Assembly (NCBI GenBank): GCA_028285265.1
Contig: JANQPX010000038.1
Coordinates: forward strand, 1-64,000
DNA length: 64,000 nt
Direction of reading: 5' to 3'
Source of the DNA: Geminicoccaceae bacterium
Lineage (GTDB): Bacteria; Pseudomonadota; Alphaproteobacteria; Geminicoccales; Geminicoccaceae
This document shows, in pieces, positions 17,586 to 26,574 of the stretch; within the stretch, counting starts at the first letter, position 1; the number at the start of each line of letters is the position of its first letter. The translations under genes were made by a program, and so were the position numbers. Below the pieces are notes generated by a model. The model saw nothing but the letters and a program-made list of their open reading frames with translations. It was not told where the DNA came from and searched no databases.

Positions 17586-18074
17586 TCAGGTCGGCTGGAG
17601 AACGAAGTGTGCCTCGAGGCTGGTATCATTCGCGCTAGGCATCACCGGGCGCAGAAACACAGTTTCGAATTCGCCGCTGTCATAGGCGAGGTGACCGTGA
17701 GGCTGCCCAAAGGCAGGGACGATCTGCGGCATCTCCAAGCGGAACACGCCATCAGCATCCGTCAGCGTGGCTCCGTGGCTCTGAGGATCCCGCTCATGCC
17801 CTTCGGTTGTGTGTGCCCAAATCTGAATGCGCTGCCCCGCAAGCGGAGCGCCATCGCCAGCCCGTCGCACCGTCCCCGACATCCAAAAGCCACCCCCACC
17901 TATCCGTTCCACGATTGGAGCGCCTGGGCGGTAATTATTCGATCCGCCTCGCATTGAAGGCGTTGCTGTGAGATTTCCCGCATAAGCTGGGACAAGCAGA
18001 CCGGCAACCCCAGTTGCCACGACACTACCACCGGCGACCAGGAGGCTACGACGGTTAAGGAGTCTGTTGGTCAT
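17586..18074 (-). CDS. Tat-exported intradiol-dioxygenase-like protein
   Basis: 162 residues from ATG 18074, chosen because GGAG stands 8 bases upstream. The N-terminus NRRSLLVAGGSVVATGVAGLL is a twin-arginine-type signal. The mature part follows the intradiol ring-cleavage dioxygenase fold: NYRPGAP, MSGTVRRAGDGAPLAGQRIQIW, TLTDADGVFRLEMP and PHGH near residue 130. The complete Tyr/Tyr/His/His iron site of aromatic dioxygenases is not obvious, so it may not cleave rings. The next gene, 25 bases on, encodes a heme-type membrane protein, which suggests a periplasmic redox pair. Substrate unknown. Confidence 0.7.
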   Translation of the reverse strand: MTNRLLNRRSLLVAGGSVVATGVAGLLVPAYAGNLTATPSMRGGSNNYRPGAPIVERIGGGGFWMSGTVRRAGDGAPLAGQRIQIWAHTTEGHERDPQSHGATLTDADGVFRLEMPQIVPAFGQPHGHLAYDSGEFETVFLRPVMPSANDTSLEAHFVLQPT

Positions 18075-18361
18075 GTAGGATTCTCCGAACACATCTTCGC
18101 TTATTGGGCTGAGTTGAGGGCATCAGGCATGGTGAGATCATACAATTAGCGCGTTTCCAATCAATTCCAACCAAGGTGTGGCGGAGAGAGGTCGAAAAGT
18201 CTCCATCCGCCCCAAATACGGCTGAATAGATCATCACCCGCGTTGTGTTCGCCGATACGGCGACATCGCGATGTTCCAGCCTTTGACCCAGCCTCAGCCG
18301 ACTTTCCAGCCATGCCATGGATTTCCGTCTGGATCTGTAACGGCACAGGGGACTAGCGCGG

Positions 18362-19258
18362 TTAGGTTGCCTCCGCGAGGGCGGCAAAACTCGCCTTGAC
18401 TTCGGCAGCTAGCGTTTCACCTGCTGGCCCAAGGTCGCTGCGCTTGACCAAAATGATTTCGTAGTTGGGAAGCATGGGTAGACCTTCCTCTTTGTCCAAT
18501 CTTCGAAAGGGCGACTCTACCAAGCTCGCTGGAAATGGTGCTATCGCAAGATCGGCAAGCATAGCAGCTTGTTGGCCGGTACAATGCGGGCTGCCATAGG
18601 CGATTCGGTAGGACTTGCCGATTTGATCTAACGCGTTCAAAGCAGCTTGTCGCCACGGACATCCGTGGGTTGCCAAAGCAAGTGGCAAGGGTTCGCGCTC
18701 CCAAGCGACGCCCCCGCGGAGCCCCGTCCAGACCAACGGTTCTGCAAAGAGAACCTCGCCATGTCGCTTCGGTCGCTCACCACGATTCGCCGCTATCAAG
18801 GTCAGGTCGAGAGCGCCTTGATCTAATCTCTCCAGGAGTGTCTCGCTGGGCTCCAACAGCACTTCTACATCGACCGCACCATGCACGGCTGCAAAGCGCG
18901 CAAGGATGTTGGGTAAAAAGCGGGTGCCGAAATCATCAGGTGCACCGAGCCGAACACAGCCTTCAATGTCCGGTACGACAAACCGCGACACCGCTTCGTC
19001 ATTCAGCTTAAGCAGACGCCTCCCGTAGCCCAGCAGTGTCTCGCCATCGGCTGTCATCGTCACCTGCCGTCCATCCCGCAGAAATAGCGAGCGATCAAGA
19101 GTCTCTTCGAGCTTCTTGATTTGCATGCTAACCGCTGACGGCGTGCGATAAACCCGTTTTGCGGCAGCACGAAAACTGCCGGTTTCAGCAATGGCGACGA
19201 AGGTGCGAAGCAGTTCCAAGTCCAGAATTGGAAATGTTGAGCTGGTCACCTGATCCAT
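18362..19258 (-). CDS. LysR-family transcriptional regulator
   Basis: 298 residues from ATG 19258; the open frame extends upstream but the LysR helix-turn-helix begins shortly after this Met (LDLELLRTFVAIAETGSFRAAAKRVYRTPSAVSMQIKKLEE, about residues 13-53). The C-terminal effector domain spans about 92-295. It points away from a DUF1127 gene 166 bases off, and LysR proteins usually bind such divergent spaces and repress themselves. The effector is unknown. LysR-DUF1127 neighbours are common in alphaproteobacteria, so control of the DUF1127 gene is the first guess. Confidence 0.9.
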   Translation of the reverse strand: MDQVTSSTFPILDLELLRTFVAIAETGSFRAAAKRVYRTPSAVSMQIKKLEETLDRSLFLRDGRQVTMTADGETLLGYGRRLLKLNDEAVSRFVVPDIEGCVRLGAPDDFGTRFLPNILARFAAVHGAVDVEVLLEPSETLLERLDQGALDLTLIAANRGERPKRHGEVLFAEPLVWTGLRGGVAWEREPLPLALATHGCPWRQAALNALDQIGKSYRIAYGSPHCTGQQAAMLADLAIAPFPASLVESPFRRLDKEEGLPMLPNYEIILVKRSDLGPAGETLAAEVKASFAALAEAT

Positions 19259-19424
19259 GACACTTCCGTTCAGTTTTTCTGAACGAAAAGATAAGATGAA
19301 TTCGTTTGCCTGATCAATACCAAGCCGGCATTCTTGATAAAGAGAGGTCGCGACCCTCCCGACAAAGATCACCCCAAACGATCAGTATCTCGCTGCCCCG
19401 CAGCAGCGTAGACGGAGGTTCGCA

Positions 19425-19712
19425 ATGCTTGCTCCAGAGAAAAGCCACGATTACCACGATAGCCGAGTCGCGCCACGCAGGGCTTTCATGATCGGCCCGA
19501 GGATATATAGCCTCGCTCAGTCCCTGCAACGTCGTTGGCGGCTCTATCGCATGCAGTCACTGGACGATCATTTGCTCGATGATATCGGGATAACTCGAGA
19601 AGAACTCGAATGGGCTATCCGATTACCACTCCACATCAATGCAGCACTGGCTCTACGGGATCGCGCCGAACGGCGAAGGATGACATCAATGCCGTCTTGC
19701 GCTCGCGACTAA
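19425..19712 (+). CDS. DUF1127 protein (long form)
   Basis: 95 residues. The DUF1127/YjiS core is RRWRLYRMQSLDDHLLDDIGITREELEWAIR (about 36-66), a short Arg-rich helix pair. Small DUF1127 proteins in alphaproteobacteria are linked to RNA turnover and stress or phosphate responses. Ribosome binding site GGAGG lies 6 bases before ATG 19425. It carries an extra 30-residue N-terminal stretch and a 25-residue basic tail compared with the shortest members. Divergent from the LysR gene. A second DUF1127 gene lies at 24436. Confidence 0.85.
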   Translation: MLAPEKSHDYHDSRVAPRRAFMIGPRIYSLAQSLQRRWRLYRMQSLDDHLLDDIGITREELEWAIRLPLHINAALALRDRAERRRMTSMPSCARD

Positions 19713-20017
19713 GGCTACGCTTAGGTGACGGCGTTCGCCAACTTGACACCTCAGCTGCGAGTACCATCAATCCAGATCGGCACCGCATGTTGTTGTCGAG
19801 ATCGCGCAAAAATGAAATCGAAGAAGCGCAATAGAGTTCGCATGACTAAATCTTCCAGTGAAATATCCCACCACGTTTTATCTTGTTGATTGCTATATCA
19901 TCATCCCTCTTAATTAGCTCGCGAGGATTTGCAGCAAGTTGATGACGGCAGACGCTTGAAGTCATCACATGTGTGGATTAGCGAGATCGTGCCTTTCATC
20001 TAACGAGGAGCCCTTCC
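19713..20017. other. Intergenic region upstream of the VWA gene
   Basis: About 305 bases, AT-rich around 19840-19920. No gene or terminator recognised. It should contain the promoter of the VWA gene. Confidence 0.35.
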
Positions 20018-20950
20018 ATGCTTCGACCTCATCATCTGTTAGGAGTCGCCCTTGCTGCATCGACCGTACCGATCAATGCCAACGCAGCGGACGAAACAGA
20101 ACCACGTATCATGCTGGTCCTTGATGGGTCGTCGTCGATGTGGACGCGTGTCGAAGGCGGAATTTCAAAGATTGAAGTTGCGCGAGCATCGATCGCCGAA
20201 CTCGTCGACGGTTGGGAATCGAAGATGGAATTCGGCATCACCACCTACGGTCACCGCGAAGAAGGCAACTGTCATGACATCGAGACGGTCCTTCCGATTG
20301 CAGCAGTCGACGCTCGGCAGGTCGTTGATGTCGTCAATGGCATCCTACCTCGAGGCAAGACGCCCTTGGCGGCAGCACTTCGTCAGGCCGCCGAAGCCCT
20401 CGACTATCGAAACAAGCCGGCAAAAATCTTGCTCGTCAGCGACGGCATCGAAAACTGTGGACAGGACCCCTGTCAGGCCGCGAGAGAGTTGTCCGCTCAG
20501 GCAAAAGATCTCGAAATCGACGTGATTGGTTTCGATATGAACAACCACGAGATGGGCCAGCTGGAATGCATCGCTGTCAACGGCGCTGGCCATATGGTCC
20601 AGACGGACTTAAGCCAGTTTACGGAAACCATGGATCAAACCATGATCGCTGCGATGAGCGACGATGGGCAGAACGCTAGTCTGCTGCTTTCAACGACACT
20701 TGTGAACAAACCTGTGACCGAAGATGTGAGATATGTGGTCTATCGCGACGACGATGACACATCACCGAAAGTAGCAGAGTCGGTGTCGGCCCAAGCGACC
20801 CTGAACTTACCGGCGGGCAGATACATTGTAGAGGCGCTACGTGGCGAGGGAGCCCGTACACTAGCGAAACGTGTAGAAATTGAGATTGTCGCGGGCATGG
20901 AGCAGAAGCATGTCTTCAAGCTGGCGGAATTCAGGCCGCCTGTCCGTTAG
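20018..20950 (+). CDS. Secreted von Willebrand factor A domain protein
   Basis: 310 residues with a signal peptide (1 to about 23, INANA). The VWA domain (about 30-210) has a good MIDAS site: DGSSS at 36-40, a later TPL with the metal-binding Thr, and LLVSDGIENCGQDPC carrying the distal Asp. Two Cys pairs may form disulfides in the periplasm. The last 90 residues form a separate beta-rich region (ATLNLPAGRYIVEALRGEG), typical of a carbohydrate- or PEGA-like module. VWA proteins bind partner proteins through the metal site. No MoxR ATPase or other usual partner lies nearby. Ribosome binding site GAGGAG upstream. Confidence 0.85.
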   Translation: MLRPHHLLGVALAASTVPINANAADETEPRIMLVLDGSSSMWTRVEGGISKIEVARASIAELVDGWESKMEFGITTYGHREEGNCHDIETVLPIAAVDARQVVDVVNGILPRGKTPLAAALRQAAEALDYRNKPAKILLVSDGIENCGQDPCQAARELSAQAKDLEIDVIGFDMNNHEMGQLECIAVNGAGHMVQTDLSQFTETMDQTMIAAMSDDGQNASLLLSTTLVNKPVTEDVRYVVYRDDDDTSPKVAESVSAQATLNLPAGRYIVEALRGEGARTLAKRVEIEIVAGMEQKHVFKLAEFRPPVR

Positions 20951-21171
20951 CTCAGAGCCTTTCAGGTGACATCTTGGGGCCAATCAGGGACAGATTGTCC
21001 GGTAGCAACAACCGAGATGCCCGACAGCCCCTCGATAGGATGCTTCGCATCTTTTCAACCGCTCAACGGGTTGGGCCATCATCGCTGGTATGACTAACAA
21101 TCTAGCCGATTGACGGTCGCCACCTATATCTCGAGGATTGCAGCGATACTGGCCCTACTTGAGGCAATTCG

Positions 21172-21735
21172 ATGAATGACTTGATGATCCGTGCAGCACG
21201 GCTCGAAGATGCCGATGACCTCAACGAGCTTGCCAATCTGCCGGCCTTTCGACATGGCACCTTGCGCATGCCCTACCAAGGCGTCGAATGGGTCAAGCGG
21301 AGACTAGAGGCCTTTGATCCCAACAGGCACTTTCTGGTCGCCCTGAAGGATAATGTCCTAGTCGGTCAAGGCGGGTTGTTTCGCCGGCAAGGGCGGGAGT
21401 CCCATTCCGGCTTTGTCATTCTCGGCGTTCACGACGACTATCATCGACAGGGTATCGGTAACGCATTGCTTAAGGCACTTCTCGATATCGCCGATAACTG
21501 GCTTGGGCTTATCCGTCTCGATCTCACCGTTAATGTAGACAACGACGCCGCAATCAAGCTCTACAAGCGACACGGTTTTGAGGAGGAAGGTCGCCAACGG
21601 GCTGCAACACTGCGTGATGGAGAATTGGTGGATGCCTTCATGATGGCAAGACTACGTCAACCACCCTTCGTAGTTGGTCTGAATTCGGAATCTCAAGGCA
21701 AATCGGCGCCTGGTGACCGACGCCCGGCCGCTTAG
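21172..21735 (+). CDS. GNAT-family N-acetyltransferase
   Basis: 187 residues. GNAT fold: start IRAARLEDADDLNELANLP, acetyl-CoA pyrophosphate loop in GVHDDYHRQGIGNALLKALLDIA (about residues 83-105), and the final strand pattern LTVNVDNDAAIKLYKRHGFEEEGRQRAATLRDG, which resembles the RimI/PhnO/Pat type and phosphinothricin-acetyltransferase-like relatives. It transfers acetyl from acetyl-CoA to an amine; the acceptor is unknown. The C-terminal 25 residues look unstructured. The beta-lactamase gene follows 149 bases later, without overlap. Confidence 0.88.
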   Translation: MNDLMIRAARLEDADDLNELANLPAFRHGTLRMPYQGVEWVKRRLEAFDPNRHFLVALKDNVLVGQGGLFRRQGRESHSGFVILGVHDDYHRQGIGNALLKALLDIADNWLGLIRLDLTVNVDNDAAIKLYKRHGFEEEGRQRAATLRDGELVDAFMMARLRQPPFVVGLNSESQGKSAPGDRRPAA

Positions 21736-21884
21736 TCTCTTATGATGGCGCTGAAAGCATAGTTCACTGAGTTCAGGCATGGGCCATGTCATGCTTTGGG
21801 AAAGGTTTGTTCGTCGGTTTGCAACGCGGCGGGAAACATCTGAAAGACCGTCATAACCATCGATTGAGGCACGGAAGACTTTTC

Positions 21885-22733
21885 ATGCCTGTTCAGTATG
21901 CCTTCGCGATCGCCTTCTTGGGAATCAACCTAGCAATCGGCTTTGCCGTCAGCTGGGCATCAGAAAAGGAACAATCTGGCGTCAGATTGGATCTTGATGC
22001 TTTCGTCAGCCTCGATACGGATCTCGAAATCGCCTTTTGTGCCCTCGACATCAATACTAATTCGCGATCCATCGTGAATGAACATTTAGTTGGACGACGA
22101 TTTGCCCCTTGGTCAACATTCAAGATACCGAATCTAATCATCGCCCTAGAGGCGGGTATTGCCACCGGCCTAAATCATTGGCGCGGTTGGGATCAACAGC
22201 GTAGGCCCGCGGCCGATTACTGGCCGCAAGTTTGGCAACAGGATCAAACACTAGCCAGTGCCTTTAAACGCTCTGCGGTCTGGTACTTCCAAGACATTGC
22301 ACAAGAAGTTGGGCCAGAGCAGTATCGATATCATCTGCGACGGTTTGGATATGGTAACGCATCCGTACCGGTGGACAGCGATGATTTCTGGCTGGGTGGC
22401 TCCCTCGCAATCTCACCTTGCGAACAAACTCAATTCTTGAAGCAGGCCGTGGCCGGCCACCTCAATCTTTCAGCCGAGACAGAGGACGCACTGCGCACGG
22501 TCAGTCGGCTCCGAGCCGCCGACGGCTATACGGTCTATGGCAAAACGGGATCTGGCCGTCTTGCACAGGGCGAATTTGAGGGTTGGTTAGTTGGCTGGAT
22601 TGAGCACGAGCGCAGACCTACCGCGACGTTCGCACTCTATTTGCGAGCACCAGACTATCAAACGCTCGAATCTAGCCGCTTTGAAACGGCATTGGCCCTC
22701 CTTCGTACTGCTGGGCATTGGCCACTCGACTAG
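21885..22733 (+). CDS. Class D (OXA-type) beta-lactamase family protein
   Basis: 282 residues from ATG 21885, which starts the hydrophobic signal segment (residues 5-24); the longer frame lacks it. All class D active-site boxes are present: S77-T-F-K80, S130-A-V132, Y156-G-N158, W169 near the usual carboxy-lysine Trp, and K220-T-G. The enzyme is predicted to be periplasmic and to acylate beta-lactams through Ser77 with carboxylated Lys80. No mobile element surrounds it, so it looks like a resident chromosomal gene. Substrate range cannot be deduced. In some bacteria such genes give intrinsic resistance, in others the related proteins act as sensors; no membrane sensor domain is present here. 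Confidence 0.9.
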   Translation: MPVQYAFAIAFLGINLAIGFAVSWASEKEQSGVRLDLDAFVSLDTDLEIAFCALDINTNSRSIVNEHLVGRRFAPWSTFKIPNLIIALEAGIATGLNHWRGWDQQRRPAADYWPQVWQQDQTLASAFKRSAVWYFQDIAQEVGPEQYRYHLRRFGYGNASVPVDSDDFWLGGSLAISPCEQTQFLKQAVAGHLNLSAETEDALRTVSRLRAADGYTVYGKTGSGRLAQGEFEGWLVGWIEHERRPTATFALYLRAPDYQTLESSRFETALALLRTAGHWPLD

Positions 22734-23027
22734 GAAATACGTTTCATCTGTCGAAGCCAATTTGCCGAATGCCAGCAATGGGGCTGCCGAACGAGCGATG
22801 TTGTTACGAGGAATGGCATGCCCTCGCCATTAGACGGCCGGATTCTGGCTCTCTAGTACTTGGTGTGCTTTTGTCCTTTCGCCCATCTGCGACAAGCCAA
22901 AGACCGTTAGCAGTGAGACGCTGCCTACCCTGCCCACTAGAGCTGAGCCGGCAACATGGCTTGCTAAGTCTCTCATCATGCGCATCGGGAATTCGAGGAG
23001 CATCACGTCGAATCAAGACAATCCAAT
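22734..23027. other. Gap between convergent bla and Ldh-family genes
   Basis: About 290 bases between two gene ends. No convincing terminator or gene was found. Confidence 0.35.
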
Positions 23028-24086
23028 TCAACGCGCAAGACTTGATAGCGTATCGATGCCAAGTGCTTCGGCACCGGTATTCAACTCGTCGATCGTGTCT
23101 CGAGGTACTGCGATACCAACATGTCGATGATGTTCATCAGCACGTGCCTCCAATTCGCCGGGATAGAGAATTTCATTAGCGCCAGGAACTGGAGGTGCAC
23201 TCTTGATAGAATCGACCAACCGCTCCATGTCGCTGCAGAAATCTGATAACGGTCGAAACGCTTCTACATTCAGCGCGATTGCCAGATGGCCAACACCACT
23301 TCGCCCCTCAGCAACATAAGGACCGACGACGTCGGCGCCGAAATGGCTTCCGCTTAAGACGCCGGAAAGAACATCCATCATCATTGCAATGGCATAACCT
23401 TTGTGCTTGGCAAACGGGAGAATATTGCCGGCAATGCCGGCAATCGGATCAGTCGTCGGGTTTCCGTCCTTATCGATCGCCCAGCCCTCTGGAATTTGCT
23501 CACAGCGTTGGCGTGCAAGATAGAGCTTTCCACGAGCAACCGCCGTATTGGCAATGTCGAGCATCATCGGAGCATAGCGACCAGCAGGTGCTGCTATGGA
23601 CCAGGGGTTCGTTCCGACGAGCTTTTTTCGCCCTCCCCAAGGCGCCATCGCTGGGCTGGCATTGGTGGCCATGAAACCGATACAACCTTCACGACATGCC
23701 ATGCGCGTAAAATACATTGCCGTTCCAAAATGGCCGGAATTGCGCACTGCCACCGCTCCGACGCCGTGCTTTTTGGCTCGCTTGATTGCCTCACGCATGG
23801 CCTGCGACGCGATCACCTGGCCGATGCCATCATGGCCGTCGACCATGGCGATGGCACCTCCGTCCACGATGATTTCGGGAACGGTGTTTGGACTCATAGC
23901 ACCGGATTGAAGGCGAGCTGCGTACCAGAACGTACGCATGACTCCATGGGACTGGTGGCCCCAGAGATCAGCCTGAACGAGCGTGTCTGCGACAAGCTCT
24001 GCGTCATGATTTGGCAGTCCAAGCGCAACGTAGGCCGAGCGGACGAAAACCGCCAAATCATCTTCAGCAAAGAGCTGAGCCGTCAT
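23028..24086 (-). CDS. Ldh-family NAD(P)-dependent 2-oxoacid/imine oxidoreductase
   Basis: 352 residues from ATG 24086; the frame continues upstream but the family start (FAEDDLAVFVRSAYVALGLPNHDAELVADTLVQADLWGHQSHG) follows this Met. The family includes malate/L-lactate, ureidoglycolate and delta1-piperideine-2-carboxylate reductases. Typical blocks are present: GHQSHGVMR, VAVRNSGHFGTAMYF with catalytic His, TNASPAMAPWGG, and GTNPWSIAAP for NADP. The residue set does not reveal the substrate. It has no operon partner, so the pathway remains open. Confidence 0.88.
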   Translation of the reverse strand: MTAQLFAEDDLAVFVRSAYVALGLPNHDAELVADTLVQADLWGHQSHGVMRTFWYAARLQSGAMSPNTVPEIIVDGGAIAMVDGHDGIGQVIASQAMREAIKRAKKHGVGAVAVRNSGHFGTAMYFTRMACREGCIGFMATNASPAMAPWGGRKKLVGTNPWSIAAPAGRYAPMMLDIANTAVARGKLYLARQRCEQIPEGWAIDKDGNPTTDPIAGIAGNILPFAKHKGYAIAMMMDVLSGVLSGSHFGADVVGPYVAEGRSGVGHLAIALNVEAFRPLSDFCSDMERLVDSIKSAPPVPGANEILYPGELEARADEHHRHVGIAVPRDTIDELNTGAEALGIDTLSSLAR

Positions 24087-24435
24087 GTGAATATCCCAAT
24101 TGATGTTGGCGCCACATCCGTGCCGCATCGGTGCGCTACGATCAATTTTGTCGTCCGAGCCGCTACGTTGGATGGTGCCGCAATAGGAGGTGCACCATCC
24201 TGTTGCGCCGGAGAACGATACGCGGCTTCGTCGGCGAAAGGAATTCGGCAAGGTGTAAAGCCATGTCAGAGCCGACTATAGCAAGATCAAGGACGACGAT
24301 CGATCAATGCCTTGGCAGACGTCGGTCCAGCAAAATCCGCTGAAAAAATCATTAAGCTTTGTGGCGTCTATCACATCAATTGTTGGCCAAAGTTGCTATG
24401 CATGCTCTTGAAGTAAAGAGACTATCGAGACCGAC
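24087..24435. other. Divergent space between the Ldh-family gene and a DUF1127 gene
   Basis: About 350 bases that should hold both promoters. No operator-like dyad or small gene was recognised. Confidence 0.35.
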
Positions 24436-24687
24436 ATGGAGACTTCAATGGCTTCGACAGAATTTCATGGCAGTCATCATCGAACGTCATCAATCGCCGG
24501 CAGCTGGATGTTTTGGCTGCCGTTGCTCATCAACCGCCTGAAAGTTTGGCAGGCAGTCGCGCGCGAACGACGTCAGTTGAGGCTTCTCGATGACGACGTA
24601 TTGACTGATGTTGGAATAAGCCAAGCCGATGCCAAACGCGAGGGTCATCGCCCCTTTTGGGACATAAACGGGCTAGATTTACGCTAA
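24436..24687 (+). CDS. DUF1127 protein (second copy)
   Basis: 83 residues, ATG 24436. Core: LKVWQAVARERRQLRLLDDDVLTDVGISQADAKREGHRPFWD (about 36-77), the DUF1127 pattern of an Arg-rich helix, Leu-Asp-Asp turn, and 'DVGISxxxAxxE'. The N-terminal 30 residues are unlike those of the copy at 19425. Probably an RNA-associated or stress-related small protein, as for the family. Convergent with the PLP decarboxylase gene. Confidence 0.85.
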   Translation: METSMASTEFHGSHHRTSSIAGSWMFWLPLLINRLKVWQAVARERRQLRLLDDDVLTDVGISQADAKREGHRPFWDINGLDLR

Positions 24688-24877
24688 CCTGATCATACGG
24701 CAGCATGGACGGCGTGCGCAGTGGCAGAATTGTCCCTGTCACATTCGAAACAGCTTGGCTCTCCTTCGATGTTTCTCGATCCGTCGTCAGGCTTGGACGC
24801 CGAGCGGCCTACTGAGACAGGAGATTAGACGCTATGTCCGCAAATTGGACAATTCTTTGGAGCGGCAGTCTCGTCCA

Positions 24878-26062
24878 TCAACCTGCAGTCGGTCCCTCGA
24901 AACCGACTGATAGCGACTTCTCAATCTGATGCCAGACAGCATTTAGGTCTGCATGAGGATTGGCCGCAACGTTGCGGATCCAGACCTCACCATCTATGGC
25001 TGTGCGTGAGGCGGTACGACCGAGGGCAAGTAGGACAGGATCGACGCGTCTTGTCCTGGGGCGCCAGTTAACCACCGCGGACTCTGGGGGCTGGCGCAGC
25101 GTCACATTTGGGTTTGATGAAAGCCGCTCAGCGAGTGCTTCGGACAACGCGACACATCGCTCGATCCGCTCGGCCAGCCCTTCCCTTCCCCAAGCTAGGC
25201 AGGTGCCGAGAAGCGCAACAGCTGCTGCTCCACGGGATCCTTGGACGCCAATATTGGATGCTGAGAGATAGGGACCGCCATAACTGATCGCCGTCTGCGC
25301 TTCTTGTTCCTTGAACAGAATGAGCGCGGATTCTTTGGGTTGGAAGAGCCACTTGTGGGCCGAAACAGCAACACTATTCGCTCGTTCGACGCCATCGAGC
25401 CGTGATGCATATTTTGTCAAACGCAGCGGTCCGGCCCAAGCTGCATCGACGTGGAGCCACACGCCATCAACGACGTCAAGATTATCGATCACCCCCCTAC
25501 CTGTCGTACCCGCTGTCAGGACGATCGCAGCATGATCAAGGCATGGTAGTTTACTGCGTTCGAGCCGCCCCATGTGATCGACCGGTACGGCCTCGAACGG
25601 CATGCCAAGAATATGTGCGGCCTTGAAAATAGAGAGATGAGCATCCGTCGACGCCACAACACGCGTTGCTCCGTGCTCGCGAGCACACCATAGAGCTGTA
25701 AGATTGGCGATGGTGGATCCAGCGCACATATGCCCTTCAATCATACCAAAGAAGGGCGCAAGCCATGCAATGATCAGATGTTCTGCTCGCGAAGCGAAAG
25801 GACTAAGATCGGAATGCAGGAGGTTCTGGTTTAGGCTAGCGTTTAGACCGACCAGTTCTGAGGCAATGATTGGTGTCGGCGGATCCATATGAGCCAGGAC
25901 ATCGGGGTCTCCAAGCGGTGCAGAATGCGCACGCGCCACATCGCCGACCAAACGAAGCGCTTCCCTTTCACCGAGACCGTATGCCGGCCATCTATCCGGA
26001 ATACCGAGCGGCACCTCGTCCATAAGAAACCCCGTCATCATAGTCATCGTAAAGGAGCTCAT
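24878..26062 (-). CDS. Group II PLP-dependent amino acid decarboxylase
   Basis: 394 residues from ATG 26062; a TTG three codons earlier and later Met codons are alternatives. Group II decarboxylases remove carbon dioxide from aromatic or acidic amino acids. Visible: GSTIANLTALWCARE, DAHLSIFKAA with the ring-stacking His, TAGTTGRGVIDNL, HVDAAWAGP with the PLP-nitrogen Asp, and VSAHKWLFQPKES with the Schiff-base Lys (residue 237). It is shorter than plant or animal enzymes and closer in size to archaeal MfnA-like forms. It is the last gene of the mtoX operon, 47 bases after the CoA-binding gene, so the substrate may be linked to sulfur compounds such as methionine; that is speculation. Confidence 0.85.
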   Translation of the reverse strand: MSSFTMTMMTGFLMDEVPLGIPDRWPAYGLGEREALRLVGDVARAHSAPLGDPDVLAHMDPPTPIIASELVGLNASLNQNLLHSDLSPFASRAEHLIIAWLAPFFGMIEGHMCAGSTIANLTALWCAREHGATRVVASTDAHLSIFKAAHILGMPFEAVPVDHMGRLERSKLPCLDHAAIVLTAGTTGRGVIDNLDVVDGVWLHVDAAWAGPLRLTKYASRLDGVERANSVAVSAHKWLFQPKESALILFKEQEAQTAISYGGPYLSASNIGVQGSRGAAAVALLGTCLAWGREGLAERIERCVALSEALAERLSSNPNVTLRQPPESAVVNWRPRTRRVDPVLLALGRTASRTAIDGEVWIRNVAANPHADLNAVWHQIEKSLSVGFEGPTAG

Positions 26063-26109
26063 TGCCCCCAAAGGTCGTTCGAGGCGAATGTCCTAGCCCT
26101 GGCGCCGGC

Positions 26110-26574
26110 CTAAATCGGCAGATCAAGTCTCGGCTTCCAAAAGGGGCGGAACAGTTCGATTTTGGGACAGCGGTTCATAACCACCTTGAGCCCTGCATCT
26201 TCCGCCAGCTTTGCAGCACGGTCATCATAGACGCCGATCTGAGCCCAGAGGACTTTGGCGCCTACTGCGATGGCCTGTTCTGCAACGCCATAGAGTTCCT
26301 CGGAGCGACGGAAGACTTGCACCATGTCGATAGGGCGATCAACATCGGCCAGGGTTTTATAAACTCGAATGCCGCGGATCTCTTTCAGGGTCGGATTCGG
26401 GTTAATCGGCACCATGTCATAACCGGTTTCATGAAGCACTCGCAGCACGCCATAGCTGAATTTGGTCTTATCACCACTTGCTCCGACCATGGCGATCGTT
26501 TTCACAGAACGCAGGATATCGGCCAGAAATTCCGGCGCGTAGTCATAGAGACGGTCAACATCGGCCTCGGGCAT
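26110..26574 (-). CDS. CoA-binding (YccU-type) protein
   Basis: 154 residues. CoA-binding Rossmann domain as in the N-terminal part of succinyl-CoA synthetase alpha: KTIAMVGASGDKTKFSYGVLRVLHETGYDMVPINPN, then IDMVQVFRRSEELYGVAEQAIAVGAKVLWAQIGVYDDRA and KVVMNRCPKIE. These stand-alone proteins bind CoA but have no proven reaction. Its ATG abuts the stop of the ferredoxin gene exactly (26574/26575), so they are co-translated. The context suggests a CoA-linked step in the mtoX operon. Confidence 0.88.
   Translation of the reverse strand: MPEADVDRLYDYAPEFLADILRSVKTIAMVGASGDKTKFSYGVLRVLHETGYDMVPINPNPTLKEIRGIRVYKTLADVDRPIDMVQVFRRSEELYGVAEQAIAVGAKVLWAQIGVYDDRAAKLAEDAGLKVVMNRCPKIELFRPFWKPRLDLPI

Noticed and set aside
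22718..23179. 153-codon plus-strand frame
   Set aside because: It overlaps the end of the Ldh-family gene on the other strand and has no motif.
23403..24281. 292-codon plus-strand frame antisense to the Ldh-family gene
   Set aside because: Long only because of the complementary codon bias of the real gene; no recognisable family.
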